The notes: generated from the letters alone by a model not told the origin. A DNA stretch of 64,000 nucleotides from Yoonia sp. G8-12 (GCF_038443675.1 NZ_CP151762.1:2976001-3040000); one strand, 5' to 3'; positions 39,962 through 50,700 are shown, counted from the first letter of the stretch. Program-made: numbers and translations.

Positions 39962-40976
39962 CGCCCTCTTCGGTCATGGACCAGTCGCAGACCAAGCGCC
40001 CGATCAGCGGCTCTTCAGGATCGCCTGTCGCGGGATCACCATTCATGACATAGTAAATCGCGCCACCGTCTAGCACGCGCTTGTGTTCGCGCCGGGGCAT
40101 CTGGAAGAAGATCATATTGGCTTGTGGCTCGAAAATGATCTTCGCCGCATTGTGTTGGCGGAGCCCTTGGGCAAGCTGAGCACAGCGGGCGTTGGCGGAG
40201 CGGGCCATATCAAGCCAGAGGTCATCCGCCAGATAGGCCTGCATTTGCGCGGACAGATAGCGATGCTTTGACAAAAGATGCCCACCGCGCTTGCGCCGCA
40301 ACTCAAATTCCCACGCGATTTTGGGGTCAAAAATCACACAGGCCTCTACCCCGAGCGCGCCATTTTTGGTGCCGCCAAAGCTGACGGTATCGACGCCGAC
40401 TTTCCACGTCATTTCAGCCGGGGTGCAGTCAAGTGCGGTCAGCGCATTGGCAAAACGCGCGCCATCCAGATGGGTTTGCATTCCGAACTCGCGGGCTGTG
40501 GCGGTCAGCGCCTGAATCTCATCCAACGTATAAATCGTGCCTTTTTCGGTCACCTGCGTAATCGAAAGCGGGCCGCGTTGCGGGCCGTGCACGCCACGGT
40601 TTTCTTCACCAAGGATTTTCGTCCGCAAGGCGTCTGGCGCCATCTTGCCGTTCGCAGTTGGCACCAAGGTCAGCTTGGCTTGCGTGTAAAATTCGGGCGC
40701 GTTGCATTCGTCTTCATGGATATGCGCGCACTCGGTGCAGAACACCGTCTGCCATGGCTGGGTCATCGACGCGAGCAGCACGGAATTCGCTGCTGTCCCG
40801 TTGATGATCAAATAAACGGCGGCCTCGGGTGCTTCAAAAACGTCACGGATCTGTGTGCGAACGGTGTCCATGATCGGGTCCGCGCCATAGCCCATTGCAT
40901 AGCCGTCATTGGCGGCGATCAGCGCCTCCATCACCTTTGGATGGGCGGGGCCTGCGTTGTCTGAAGCAAAAAACAT
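39930..40976 (-). CDS. Low-specificity L-threonine aldolase
   Basis: A PLP enzyme that splits L-threonine or allo-threonine into glycine and acetaldehyde. It is 348 residues. The N-terminus FASDNAGPAHPKVMEALIAA and the HLDGARFANAL block are typical, and the Schiff-base lysine is in SFGGTKNGALGVEA near residue 200. The ATG is one base past the ycgN-like stop, so it belongs to the ribF-ycgN transcription unit. Its end overlaps the convergent hydrolase gene. Confidence 0.92.
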   Translation of the reverse strand: MFFASDNAGPAHPKVMEALIAANDGYAMGYGADPIMDTVRTQIRDVFEAPEAAVYLIINGTAANSVLLASMTQPWQTVFCTECAHIHEDECNAPEFYTQAKLTLVPTANGKMAPDALRTKILGEENRGVHGPQRGPLSITQVTEKGTIYTLDEIQALTATAREFGMQTHLDGARFANALTALDCTPAEMTWKVGVDTVSFGGTKNGALGVEACVIFDPKIAWEFELRRKRGGHLLSKHRYLSAQMQAYLADDLWLDMARSANARCAQLAQGLRQHNAAKIIFEPQANMIFFQMPRREHKRVLDGGAIYYVMNGDPATGDPEEPLIGRLVCDWSMTEEGVSQFLDLLRV

Positions 40977-40977
40977 C

Positions 40978-41445
40978 TTAAAGTGGTTCCTCGATTATGT
41001 AGTCTTCCCAGTCGTCTTCATCGACCTGAAACTCTGGGATTGTCATGCCCCTGACCGAAACGCCCGCCTCATGCACCGATGCCGGGTCGCCCGAGATCAG
41101 GGGGTGCCAGTCGTAAAGCGGGCGGCGTTCATGGACCAAACGGTAGCCGCAGGTCATGGGCAGCCAGTAAAGGTTCTCGACGATGGTTTTCGGGGTCAGC
41201 ACGATACATTCAGGGACAAACTTGTGCCGGTTCGGATAGTTGCTGCACAGGCAGTTTTCACCATCCAGCAAACGGCATGCAACGCGAGTCATCGCCACGG
41301 TGCCGTCCTCGTCTTCCAGCTTGTTCAGGCAGCATTTGCCGCAGCCATCGCAAAGCGCTTCCCATTCCTGTTTGTTCAGTTTCGACATCGGCTTGGTTTC
41401 CCAAAACCGCGGTGTCAGGCCGTCGCGGGGGATTTCAGCGGACAT
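40978..41445 (-). CDS. YcgN (UPF0260) cysteine-cluster protein
   Basis: A 155-residue protein of the YcgN/UPF0260 family. It has a dense cysteine cluster, CDGCGKCC, with further cysteines in ACRLL, CLCSNY and ECIVL, and the family blocks [11 protein letters not shown] and WHPLISGD. It may bind a metal or iron-sulfur cluster; the function is unknown. The start is set at ATG 41445 ([19 protein letters not shown]), which overlaps the end of ribF by 11 bases. Confidence 0.85.
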   Translation of the reverse strand: MSAEIPRDGLTPRFWETKPMSKLNKQEWEALCDGCGKCCLNKLEDEDGTVAMTRVACRLLDGENCLCSNYPNRHKFVPECIVLTPKTIVENLYWLPMTCGYRLVHERRPLYDWHPLISGDPASVHEAGVSVRGMTIPEFQVDEDDWEDYIIEEPL

Positions 41446-42376
41446 CGGCAAGAATCTTTCGCGCAGTGACACAATCAGCGTCCATTTGGGTTATAAGCGC
41501 ATCGAGGCCATCAAATTTCAGCTCGGGCCGCAGGAAATCAACCAAGGCAACCGAAAGCGTGGACCCATAAAGATCGCCTTTAAAATCAAAGATGAAGGTT
41601 TCGCAATTCGGGATATTTTCACCAAACATCGGGCGCACGCCGATCGAGGCGGCCCCGTCGTAGGTGCCTTTATGCGGGCCATCCAACACATCAACTTTCA
41701 CCGCATAGACACCAAATTTTGGCGGATGCAGACCCGTGATGGACATATTGGCGGTGGGGTATCCCAGATCGCGCCCACGTTGATCGCCGCGAATAACCTC
41801 GCCCACAATCCGGTGCCAATGGCCCAGCATCGCGGCGGCATCGCGCGGTTTTCCATCGCTCAGCGCTTGACGGATTGCGGTGGAGGAAACATTGGCGTCG
41901 TCGATCGCCACGATGGGCGCGACGGTCACGCCAAAGCCCATTTCATCGCCAAAGCGCTGAAGGTCGGCGACGGTGCCTGCGCGGTCTTTGCCAAAGCAGA
42001 AATCGGCCCCGACGACCACATGTTTCAGGCCTAATTGATCGGCGATCACTGTTTGCGCAAAGGCGCGGGGCGTGAGGGCGGCGAGGGCTGCGTTAAAAGG
42101 CACTTCGTAAAGTTTTTCGACGCCGAGTTTCGCCAGCCGATTGGCGCGCGCTTCGGCGTTCATCAGACGGAAGGGCATGGGATCGCGCGAGAAATAACTG
42201 CGGGGGTGCGGTTCGAACGTCATGATGCCGAGGGGGGCGTTTGTCTCTTGTGCCGCTTTGCGCGTCAGGTCGATGACGGCTTGGTGGCCGATATGCACCC
42301 CGTCAAAATTGCCAATGGCCGCCGCGGCACCACGGTCGGCAGGATCAATGAAAACGGTGTCACGAATGATGCGCAT
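41435..42376 (-). CDS. ribF: Bifunctional riboflavin kinase/FAD synthetase
   Basis: RibF phosphorylates riboflavin to FMN and adenylates FMN to FAD. It is 313 residues. The FAD synthetase domain shows [15 protein letters not shown] near residue 21, and the flavokinase domain shows [13 protein letters not shown] near 205 and [14 protein letters not shown]. The start is ATG 42376. It overlaps the downstream ycgN-like gene and probably leads that unit. Confidence 0.95.
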   Translation of the reverse strand: MRIIRDTVFIDPADRGAAAAIGNFDGVHIGHQAVIDLTRKAAQETNAPLGIMTFEPHPRSYFSRDPMPFRLMNAEARANRLAKLGVEKLYEVPFNAALAALTPRAFAQTVIADQLGLKHVVVGADFCFGKDRAGTVADLQRFGDEMGFGVTVAPIVAIDDANVSSTAIRQALSDGKPRDAAAMLGHWHRIVGEVIRGDQRGRDLGYPTANMSITGLHPPKFGVYAVKVDVLDGPHKGTYDGAASIGVRPMFGENIPNCETFIFDFKGDLYGSTLSVALVDFLRPELKFDGLDALITQMDADCVTARKILADVR

Positions 42377-42457
42377 GGCTTTGCGTAACGGACCGCGCGA
42401 GGCCGTGCAAGCGCCGCTTGTCAGCCCTTGCGGGCTTCTTCGCTTTGAATGCCTGCG

Positions 42458-42901
42458 CTAGTCGAATTTCCGCGATGGTGCGAGAACAGTAGCATCGCCC
42501 ACCAGCACCTTTTTGTTGTTCACAATGCAGCGTGTGTTCATCGTCACGCGGCGTTTGGAATGGTCGATATCGGTCACTTCGACCTCGGCCAACACCATGT
42601 CGCCGGGGCGCACTGGTGCCAGAAATTTCAGGCTTTGCCCAAGATAAACCGTCCCATGCCCGGGTAGTTGTTCACCAATGACCGCGCTGACCAATCCCGC
42701 CGTTAACATGCCATGCGCGATGCGCCCGCCAAAGATGGTGTCCTGCGCGTAATCTTCATCCAGATGCACAGGGTTCCTGTCCGTCGAAACCTCGGCAAAC
42801 ATTTCGATATCGCGATCTGTGATCACCTTGGAAAGCGAGCGGATCATGCCGATTTCGATATCTTCAATGCAGATCGTTCCGCGAGGTGCGTTATCCAGCA
42901 T
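42458..42901 (-). CDS. MaoC family dehydratase
   Basis: A hot-dog-fold hydratase of 147 residues. The catalytic motif region is STDRNPVHLDEDYAQDTIFG, in which Asp and His act on an enoyl-CoA, followed by GRIAHGMLTAGLVSAVIG. The substrate is a CoA ester, chain length unknown. I chose ATG 42901 because TGGAG lies just upstream; another ATG at 42913 would add four residues. It lies 81 bases upstream of ribF. Confidence 0.88.
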   Translation of the reverse strand: MLDNAPRGTICIEDIEIGMIRSLSKVITDRDIEMFAEVSTDRNPVHLDEDYAQDTIFGGRIAHGMLTAGLVSAVIGEQLPGHGTVYLGQSLKFLAPVRPGDMVLAEVEVTDIDHSKRRVTMNTRCIVNNKKVLVGDATVLAPSRKFD

Positions 42902-42992
42902 GTCAGGCTCCATTAAGTAACAAAAAATCCATTATCATATCGATATTGAAATTTTATTACTTCGCGGACGCAGAAAGATCAAGTGATTCCTG

Positions 42993-43868
42993 CTACCGCA
43001 ATTGCCCGATCGCATAGGTCGCGCTCATCTGCGCCTCGTTCAAATAGGCCTCTAACGCCTCTGGATCAGGCTGGCGGTCCGTCTTCGTTTCAGCGGCGGC
43101 CAATCCGCCCGAAATAAAGAGAGTATCAAGATCTTCTTGGAGACCTCCCAGAATATCGGTGCCGATGCCATCACCAATCCCGATAATACGCGGATCAGAT
43201 GGCGCATTGGTTAACGCAGCGAACCTGCGGCGCGCGAGGTCGTAGATAGGCGGGTGGGGTTTGCCGAAATAAAGGCTCTCGCCACCCATTTCCGTATAGA
43301 GCGCGGCCAGCGCACCGGCGCACCATTCGCGCACCTCGCCACGATCCACGATGATATCGGGGTTGGCGCAAAGGAGCTTGAGGCCTTTGGTTTTCGCATA
43401 CAGAAATTCAGGCCGGTTCACATCGACATCGGCCAATGGATCAAAGGGGCCGCAACAGACGATCCCTTCGGCCTGATCGAGCGGGACCTTTTGGATATTT
43501 ACCGGGTTTTCAATGATTTGCAGGGGTTTGAAGAAATCGTCGTCACGGGGGCTCTCGCCCATGAACCAGATCTTTTCGCCTACAATCCCACGGAACATCG
43601 CGGCGCGTGCGCTGTCGCCCGAGGTAGCAATTGCATCCCATGCGTCGTCAGGCACGCCCAGTTCGTTGATCTGGCGGGCGACTGAATCCCATGGCCGGGG
43701 CGAGTTGGTGACAAGCACCACGATCCCGCCCGCAGCGCGGTATTTCTGCATGGCAACGACCGCTTCGGGTAGGGCGGTAACCCCGTTATGCATACACCCC
43801 CATAGGTCCACAAAGGCGGCATCGTACTGCCCCGAGATGTCGGCGAATTGGTCGATAATCTGGGTCAT
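42993..43868 (-). CDS. TIGR01459 family HAD-type hydrolase
   Basis: A 291-residue haloacid-dehalogenase-type phosphatase of the class IIA branch. Motif I is AAFVDLWGCMHNG near residue 15, in which the second Asp is replaced by Trp-Gly as in this subfamily. Motif II is VLVTNSPRPW, and the cap/motif III-IV region is FGKPHPPIYDLA with IGIGDGIGTDILGG. The substrate is not known. It stands alone between the MaoC and pyrophosphatase genes, all on the minus strand. Confidence 0.88.
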   Translation of the reverse strand: MTQIIDQFADISGQYDAAFVDLWGCMHNGVTALPEAVVAMQKYRAAGGIVVLVTNSPRPWDSVARQINELGVPDDAWDAIATSGDSARAAMFRGIVGEKIWFMGESPRDDDFFKPLQIIENPVNIQKVPLDQAEGIVCCGPFDPLADVDVNRPEFLYAKTKGLKLLCANPDIIVDRGEVREWCAGALAALYTEMGGESLYFGKPHPPIYDLARRRFAALTNAPSDPRIIGIGDGIGTDILGGLQEDLDTLFISGGLAAAETKTDRQPDPEALEAYLNEAQMSATYAIGQLR

Positions 43869-43940
43869 CTGTTAACCTTTGTGAACGGTATGGAATGCGT
43901 ACACAACCTGTACACACCCTGTGCATACAAGCGTGCGGGT

Positions 43941-44858
43941 TTAAACCTTGAGCGCGGGGATGATCTGTTTTTTGCGGCTCATGACGCCGGGCAGGATCAC
44001 GCTGTCGCCTTCGACTTTTGCGTCAAAGGATTTTTCGGCCACTGTCTTGGTCAGATCGTTGGGGATCAGCATCGTGGCCTCTTCATTGATGATATCCACG
44101 ACGAAGAGCAGCACTTCGTCCACGCCGTCTTCTTTGGCGACTTTTGGCATGGTTTCCATCAACGATGCTTTGCGATCCAGCACGATTTTTGGTGATGTGG
44201 TTTCCAGCACAGAAACGCGGAATTTCTTGCCGTCTACGGCGTATTCCTTGCTGTCCATGCGCAGCAGTTCGGCATCCGAAAACGCAGAGACATCAGACTT
44301 TGCAGCAAACATTTCGCCCGCATAAGTTTCGATATCGACGCCCAGATCTTTGGCAAGCTTTTCGGCCAGATCCTTGTCAACTGCGGTTGTCGTGGGTGAC
44401 CGGAAGGCCAGCGTGTCAGACAAGATGCATGACAGCATCAGACCCTTGATTCCTTGCGGCATGTGGTTTGCGTGATCGCCCATCATCTGGTGCATGATTG
44501 TCGCGGTACAGGCCAAGGGGCGGACGGTGATGTTGATCGGGTTCTTGGTCTCAAGCCCGCCGGCCAGTTTGTGGTGGTCGATGATGGCCAGCACATCGGC
44601 GTTGTTGATGTTCGCGGGCAATTCGGCGGGATTGTTGGTGTCAACGATCACGCAGGACTGGTCGTCTGCGACGTCTGCGATGATTTCGGGTAACTCGAAC
44701 CCCCAACGCTCGGCCACGAATTTTGCTTCGGTGTTCGGTTCGCCCAGCAGGGCCGCTTTCGCGTCAATATCGGTGTGGTTCAGAAACCATTCCCAGATCA
44801 GGGGTGAACCGGTGCTGTCGGTGTCAGGGGATTTGTGGCCAAATACGAGAGTTGTCAT
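43941..44858 (-). CDS. ppaC: Manganese-dependent inorganic pyrophosphatase (family II)
   Basis: A DHH-family enzyme of about 305 residues that hydrolyses pyrophosphate made in biosynthesis. Metal-binding motifs are FGHKSPDTDS at the N-terminus, VDTNN near 75 and IDHHK near 97. The C-terminal DHHA2 domain ends in the substrate-binding VMSRKKQIIPAL. I chose ATG 44858; a GTG three codons upstream is the alternative. Divergent from the DUF2161 gene. Confidence 0.94.
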   Translation of the reverse strand: MTTLVFGHKSPDTDSTGSPLIWEWFLNHTDIDAKAALLGEPNTEAKFVAERWGFELPEIIADVADDQSCVIVDTNNPAELPANINNADVLAIIDHHKLAGGLETKNPINITVRPLACTATIMHQMMGDHANHMPQGIKGLMLSCILSDTLAFRSPTTTAVDKDLAEKLAKDLGVDIETYAGEMFAAKSDVSAFSDAELLRMDSKEYAVDGKKFRVSVLETTSPKIVLDRKASLMETMPKVAKEDGVDEVLLFVVDIINEEATMLIPNDLTKTVAEKSFDAKVEGDSVILPGVMSRKKQIIPALKV

Positions 44859-45005
44859 GTGCGTCACTTTCTATCGGAGCATGGGTTGGCCCGTATATAG
44901 AAGCGTGCGTTGGGGCTGTCACCCCATCGTGTCAGTTTCGGCGAGCCATGGGCGGGGCTTGTCATCCCCCGAATTTTCCAATTGGCTACGCCGAAAGGAG
45001 CACCC

Positions 45006-45654
45006 ATGCCACGCGAGGCCGATTTATACCCCCATCAAGGCTTATCTGCAACGCCAGGGCTATGCGGTGAAAGGCGAGGTTGGGCCCGCCGATGTCGTCG
45101 GGCGTCGTGGCGATGATCTTGTGGTGGTCGAGCTGAAGCTGGGGTTTTCGCTGGCGCTGTTCCATCAGGGTGTTGAGCGGTTGCTGACCACCGACCATGT
45201 TTATCTGGCCGTGCCTGCGGGCGGCAAGGACAAGGCGCTGAAGGCCAATGTGAAACTGGCGCGGCGTGCGGGTTTGGGTGTGCTGACCGTGCGATTGCGT
45301 GACGGGCATGTAGAGGTGCTAGCAGACCCTGGCCCTTATGCGGCACGGCAGTCCAAAAAGAAGAAAACCCGCCTGTTGCGTGCCTTTGAGCGGTTGCAGG
45401 GTGATCCCAACGACGGGGGTGCGACGCGGCACGGCATTATCACAGGATACCGGCAGGATGCGTTGCGTTGTGCGCGGTTTTTGGCCGTTCACGGCCCGTC
45501 AAAGGGTGCAAAGGTCAAGGAATGGGCCGAGGTGCCGCAGGCCACGCAGATTATGGCTGCGGACCATTATGGCTGGTTCACCCGCGTGTCGCGCGGCGTT
45601 TATGATTTGACCGATCTGGGGCGCAAAGGGCTATCTGATTACGGGGATGTTTGA
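45006..45654 (+). pseudogene. DUF2161 PD-(D/E)XK-type protein, frameshifted
   Basis: A DUF2161 protein with a restriction-nuclease-like fold: GPADVVGRRGDDLVVVELKL carries the D and ExK active-site residues. A clear start exists at ATG 45006, with AAAGGAG five bases upstream (MPREADLYP). The frame then breaks in a run of five C at 45029-45033. Two more C would give DLYPPIKAYLQRQGY, the family sequence; one fewer would give DLYPIKAYL. The restored protein is about 216 residues. The role of the family is unknown. Read divergently from ppaC and tail-to-tail with the TraB/GumN gene. Confidence 0.83.
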
Positions 45655-45687
45655 GGCCGCGTTATAGATGAAATTCCTCTACCTGTC

Positions 45688-46680
45688 TCATTCGACCCGT
45701 GAAATAGCCCAGCCTTCGTTTTCCAAAAGCTGCAGCACACCCTGTTCTCCGATCAGGTGGCCTGCACCGACCGCCACGACAATATCATCGCGGCCTTCGG
45801 CGGCTTTGGTGATGACCGGAATCCAGTTTCTGTTGCGGGTGTTCAGCATCGATTCTTCCATCTCATCGAACATGGCATTGCCTTCAGCCGGGTCCATGCC
45901 GGGCACGTCTGACAAGGCAATTCGTGACATTTCCCAAAGCTGCCCGATGTTTTGCGCAAAGTAGCTGTCGAGCATGGAAACGAACATCTTTTGTTGCAGT
46001 TCAGGCACCAGCATGCTGACCCGGAGCATATCGACCTGCGCGTCCATGTTGTCATCGCCGAACAGGTCAAACAGCGTTGTATAAGGTTCGACCGCTTGCA
46101 TGGGTACGCCGGCGGCTTGGGCATCCGCGATGATCATCTGATCGAGCCCACGCACACCCGCCATCATGTCGGACATCGCACAGGATGGGATCGCAAGCGT
46201 CATCGACAGGTACCAAGGTTGCATTTTTGCGGCCATGAAGGACGGGATACCCCGTTCACTTGCCGCGCTTGCAATGAGTTGCCACGTGTCTTCGTCCACC
46301 AGCTCTGGCAGGGTGGGGCCATCAATAAGGAAAAGGCGGTCGGGTTCGCGTGTGATCAAATCCTGCAGTTGCGCTTCTTCTTCCGGCGTTGCCTCAAGCA
46401 TCACCAGATCGGCGGTCGCCACAGTTTCCGACAGTTTTGTGCGGAGCTCTTCGAGGCGCGGATCATAGATGTGCATCGTTCCGACGACAGTGATCTCGGT
46501 CGTGTCTTTTGTCGCTCTCCAGATCAACCCTTCGGAATAGGGCATATCGGCGACGGCTGCTGACAGTTGCCTTTCTTGTTGCGGGGTCAATTGGTCCAGA
46601 TAGCTGTCACCCGCGCAAACCGCCGCCGCGGGCAATGCGATGCATGACATAAGAAGCGTTGCTGCAGAGCGAAAGAACAT
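45688..46680 (-). CDS. TraB/GumN family protein
   Basis: A 330-residue exported protein of the TraB/GumN (Tiki-like) superfamily, proposed to be metal-dependent peptidases. The signal peptide is MFFRSAATLLMSCIALPAAA. Family blocks are VVGTMHIYDPRL near residue 65, VMLEATPEEE and the C-terminal VVAVGAGHLIGEQGVLQLL with its conserved GxxH. ATG 46680 is used because it starts the signal peptide; the longer frame to 46752 does not. Confidence 0.87.
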   Translation of the reverse strand: MFFRSAATLLMSCIALPAAAVCAGDSYLDQLTPQQERQLSAAVADMPYSEGLIWRATKDTTEITVVGTMHIYDPRLEELRTKLSETVATADLVMLEATPEEEAQLQDLITREPDRLFLIDGPTLPELVDEDTWQLIASAASERGIPSFMAAKMQPWYLSMTLAIPSCAMSDMMAGVRGLDQMIIADAQAAGVPMQAVEPYTTLFDLFGDDNMDAQVDMLRVSMLVPELQQKMFVSMLDSYFAQNIGQLWEMSRIALSDVPGMDPAEGNAMFDEMEESMLNTRNRNWIPVITKAAEGRDDIVVAVGAGHLIGEQGVLQLLENEGWAISRVE

Positions 46681-46703
46681 GGACAATCCTGTGACTGGTT
46701 GTG

Positions 46704-46979
46704 TCAGTCTACAGGTAAGCGCTCTGCGCCGAGGGTCAATTCCCTCAGGCATGGTTTATTCCAAGGGCTGTGTTTTCCCCAAAGAGGAAATTTGGAGAAT
46801 ATGGATATGGCGCGCGCAAATATGTCGCAAGGTAGCACCCACGCGCTGAAAAAGATCCGTGAGACTGGGAAAATCCAGCTGAAGATCAGAAATGTCAAAC
46901 CAGCGATGCCGCCAGCCAGCATCAGCGTTACTTCACCGCCCAGGATCCCAATAATGCGTGCCAAACTGCTCACCTTCAT
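46704..46979 (-). CDS. Possible small membrane protein
   Basis: A 91-residue open frame in an otherwise gene-free 370-base gap. Residues about 8-60 are strongly hydrophobic (IIGILGGEVTLMLAGGIAGL and beyond), suggesting two membrane helices. There is no good ribosome-binding site before the ATG, and I recognise no family. It may be a real small membrane protein, a decayed gene or chance. Confidence 0.3.
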   Translation of the reverse strand: MKVSSLARIIGILGGEVTLMLAGGIAGLTFLIFSWIFPVSRIFFSAWVLPCDIFARAISIFSKFPLWGKHSPWNKPCLRELTLGAERLPVD

Positions 46980-47052
46980 CTTATTGTTGCCCGATCATTG
47001 CAGACAGATCGTGTCCTGCTTTTGGCGCGAACTAATGAAATTTGGATTAAAA

Positions 47053-47733
47053 TTAGGCAAGCTCATGCGAGAGGGCTTCGGGATCGAGGATCTCGATTTT
47101 TTGCCGTGCTGATTTGATCACACCGCCTTTGACCAGCTTGCTGATCGAGCGGCTGACCATTTCACGATTGGCCCCGACAGACCCTGCAATTTCGGCATGT
47201 GTCGGCGCGTTTTCGATAACGGCCCCCTTGGAAAGCTTGCCTTCCTCAATCGCCAGCCGCAGCAGGTATTTTCGGACCCGCTGTTCAACCGAGAGCGTTG
47301 TCATTTCCATGTTGCGCTCTGTCAGAGTGCGGATCCGGTCCACCAGATTTTTCGTGATCCGCTCCCTCAGCAGGGGCACTTCGTTGAACAGGTGCAAAAA
47401 GCTGCTGCGCGTCATCGTCAGGACGGTGGCGTCGGTTTTCGCGACAACCGCAAGTGAGCGCGGAACGCCGTCAAAGGCTGCCAGTTCACCGAAATATGAC
47501 CCGATGGGAAAGCGTGAAAAGACGATTTCACGCCCTTGCGTTGTCCAGAAAACTGCCAGGAGCGAGCCTGACAGCAAGAAATAGAGATCATAGGAGGCGT
47601 CATCCTGATCTATGATTGTTTGCCATGGAACAAGGTGCTGTTCGCTAACGCTTAACGGGATGCTGTCTAGATCAGCGGGCTTTAGCCCTGCAAAGAGAGG
47701 GAGCTTGTAGCTTAGTAACTTCTCTGGGGTCAT
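47053..47733 (-). CDS. Crp/Fnr family transcriptional regulator
   Basis: A 226-residue cyclic-nucleotide-type regulator. The N-terminal sensor domain contains FGELAAFDGVPRSLAVVA, which keeps the Glu and Arg-Ser of a cAMP phosphate-binding cassette, so nucleotide binding looks possible. The C-terminal winged helix has HAEIAGSVGANREMVSRSIS. There are no clustered cysteines for an Fnr iron-sulfur centre. The start is ATG 47733, which overlaps the stop of the cyclase gene (ATGA). Cyclase and regulator are thus made together and may form a signal-producer and signal-reader pair. Confidence 0.88.
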   Translation of the reverse strand: MTPEKLLSYKLPLFAGLKPADLDSIPLSVSEQHLVPWQTIIDQDDASYDLYFLLSGSLLAVFWTTQGREIVFSRFPIGSYFGELAAFDGVPRSLAVVAKTDATVLTMTRSSFLHLFNEVPLLRERITKNLVDRIRTLTERNMEMTTLSVEQRVRKYLLRLAIEEGKLSKGAVIENAPTHAEIAGSVGANREMVSRSISKLVKGGVIKSARQKIEILDPEALSHELA

Positions 47734-50700
47734 AGGCGTGACAGCAGCGCGAGCGCTGCCTGTTTTTCGGGTGGCGCTGCGCGATGGTGAAGCTGGCCAA
47801 CCGCATCTGCCAGTAGTCCTGCATCTATTTCGCCCGCACTCAGTTGGTCGATCCGTGTGCGTAGCAACCAAAGTGCGGCACCCTGTTTGGTTGCAATCGC
47901 GGCCGCCTCTTGACGAAAACGTGCCGCACCTGCTGCTCCGCCCTCAATATCGCAGACAAGTGCATGAAGCCGCAGGACCTCTGGATACCAGTTGTGCAGG
48001 CCGTCTTGTTGGTTTTCACGGACTGCGCGCAATGCGCTTTCATAGGCGGCAGCGATATCGCCATGCTCGGCCTGCGCCAGTGCGTAATGCGCCCGAAAAT
48101 AGGGAAGCCCGATATGCGCACCCATCATTTCGTAGGTCTTGATCGCTTCCGCAAAATGCGCGAGCCCCTCTTCGCTGGCGCTTTCGAAGGGTTGTATGAT
48201 GTGCAGCCACACGATCCCAGTCACCTCCCAGAAGGTCGTGTCCTGTTTGATGGCGATTGCGATCCCGCGCCGCACGCGGTCTATCGCGGCGTCCTGATGG
48301 CCTGCGTAAAACAAGGCTACGCCCCCCAGATCTGGACCCAAGGCTGCATGACGGGAATATTCATTTGCTGTTGGTGCGCGTCCGCTTCCATGATCATTTC
48401 CGAAACAAGATGCGTTTCGCCGCAGATGGCACGTGTGACGCAGTCAATCATCTGCGCTGCAGCGAATGTATCGGCACCATAGCTGGTGATCATCGCGCCA
48501 TGTGTGGTGATATCGTAGTGTCGGCGCAGCGTCTTGAACCTAGTTGACGCTTTCGCAAATTCGCCTGAATTAAAATGCAGGACGGTGTCGGTGCACAAGG
48601 ACGCCAGCCGCAGTTCGCTGTCAGGTTTGTCGGATTGCGCTTCATTTGCAATCTTGCGAAGCATACCGGCAAACCGCGTGGCGCCCTTTTTGTCGCCCGA
48701 AACGACTGCATGGGTGAAGCTGCCGTAGAAGGCGGGCCCGTTTGCCGAGGAATGCGACCCCTTCCTGCTCGCCAGCTTTGCGACGGTTTCAAAAGCCATC
48801 ATCGCCGAAGCCGCGGTAAAGCCCTGTGTCTGCATCCGGATTGACCCCAGCGCAGAATAGCAGGCAATTTCATGCGAACTCACATCGACGTCTGCGGGTG
48901 CTTTTTCGCAGAGCGCTATGGCGGCCAGCACATGGGTTTCTGCATCGTCAAAGGCGCCTTGCGACAGGGCCCAGCGGCTGACCGAGAGATAATTCTCGAT
49001 CGCTGGAATATGTTGCTCGGCGCGGCTTAGGTGCGCCGTAAGCAGGGCGGGATTGCGCATCACTGCATCGACATGGTTTTCTTTGAGGTGCGCTGCAATC
49101 TTGGCGTGATAGGCGATGCGCTTGTTGCGCAAAAGGCTGTCGTAAGCTGCTTGGTGCAACAGCGCATGGGCGAACGCCCATTTGGCAACATCCAGTTTTT
49201 TCAGCACGCCTTTCTGGCAGGCTTGTTCCAGATGCACATCAAGCGGCGCGTGATCCGAAGCGATGGCTTCAAGCATATCAAAGGTAAAGGTTTGCCCGAT
49301 GACAGCAGCACATTGCAGCACGGCTTTGGTCGGGCCTGTGGCATCGATCTGGTCCGCCAAGAGATCTTTGAGAGAACCCGGGACATTTGCGGTTGTTGCG
49401 TCATCAAAGCTGTTGCGCTTGAGCAAATGCTCGATAAAAAGGGGGATCCCGGCGGATTGGGAAATCACAAAGGCCTTTTTATCGGGCGAAGTTGTTCCAC
49501 CGGCAACCGCATCCAGCATCTCAGCGGCCTCTAAATCTGATAGCGGTGCCAAGGGTATGACCGTGAGACGGCACTGGCCAAGGTGCTTGTCGATTTTGAT
49601 ATCTTCACGGCTTGTCATCAGGATCTGATGGGTATGGTTGTAGGCGTTTTGCAAGATGTGCCGCAGGACGCCAAAACTGGCGTTGTCCAACCAGTGCAGG
49701 TCTTCGAATATCAGCAGGCCGTTGGGCTGGGCTGCGTTGATCGCTTGCCACAGGCTGTCTTCGATCAGCCCCTTGAGCGCAACATTGCTGCGATCAATCA
49801 ACAGGCTTTGCCCCTCGGGAAGCCCCAAGACCAGTGCAAGAGCCTTTTGGGCGTCATCGTCGAAGGTTGAGAATTTTGCGACGATATCGGTGAAATCCGG
49901 CAGTGTGCAGCCAGTGTGTTGTAATAGCCATTGCGCGAAAGGTTGATAACTGCTGGGCGTTTTGACGCCGTCCGCCGCAAAGCTCGTCACCGCATTTGCG
50001 GTATCTGCCAAATGCCGCGCCAAGGCGGATTTGCCAATTCCGGCCTGGCCGATCAACAGTGTTGGATAGCTGCTGGCGTCAATCTGCCTTAGCACCTCTT
50101 TGCGCCCGACAAAGGATGATGTCGATGAAGACGTGATGATCTGGGTTTGGTTTGCTAGCGGGCGAAAAAGGGTCTGCGCCTCTGCGAACCCTTTGAGGTT
50201 CTGGTTGCCAAACTCTTCGGTTGCGATGCCACCGCGCAGCAGGGCCTGGGTGCTGGCCGCAATCATCACGGTGCCCGGGGCCGCCTGTTGCTGGATACGT
50301 CTGGCAAGGGTTGTGACCATGCCGGTTGCGCGGGGCAGGTTTTCGCGCCCTCTGTCGATGCGCACCGCTGCATCACCTGTCGCCACGCCGATCCGAAGCT
50401 GCGTCGTGATACCTTGGCTCGCGCCGGCATCGACCTCTTCCAGCGCGGTCATTGCCGCGCTGACTGCCTTTGATGCTGCCAGTTCATCCGCGCGGGCAAG
50501 ACCAAAGAGTGCGACAACGCCATCGCCCAAATATTCGGTAACTTCGCCGCCTTGTGCCTCAATAATGCTGCGCGCCTGACCGTAAAATTCTTCGAGCCAG
50601 TGTTCGAGATCTTCGGGATCAGCCTTGCTCGCGATGGTGCTGAAGCCGACAATATCCATAAAAACAGCAGTAATCTGCCTGCGCTCGCCCTGTGCGAGAC

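Noticed and set aside
42414..42448. AGCCC-TTGC-GGGCT hairpin between ribF and the MaoC gene
   Set aside because: It has a pyrimidine-rich tail only on the plus strand, where no gene precedes it; on the minus strand it has no T-run.
43890..43935. Repeated TGTACACA-like words before ppaC end
   Set aside because: Too few and too irregular to call a repeat array or operator.
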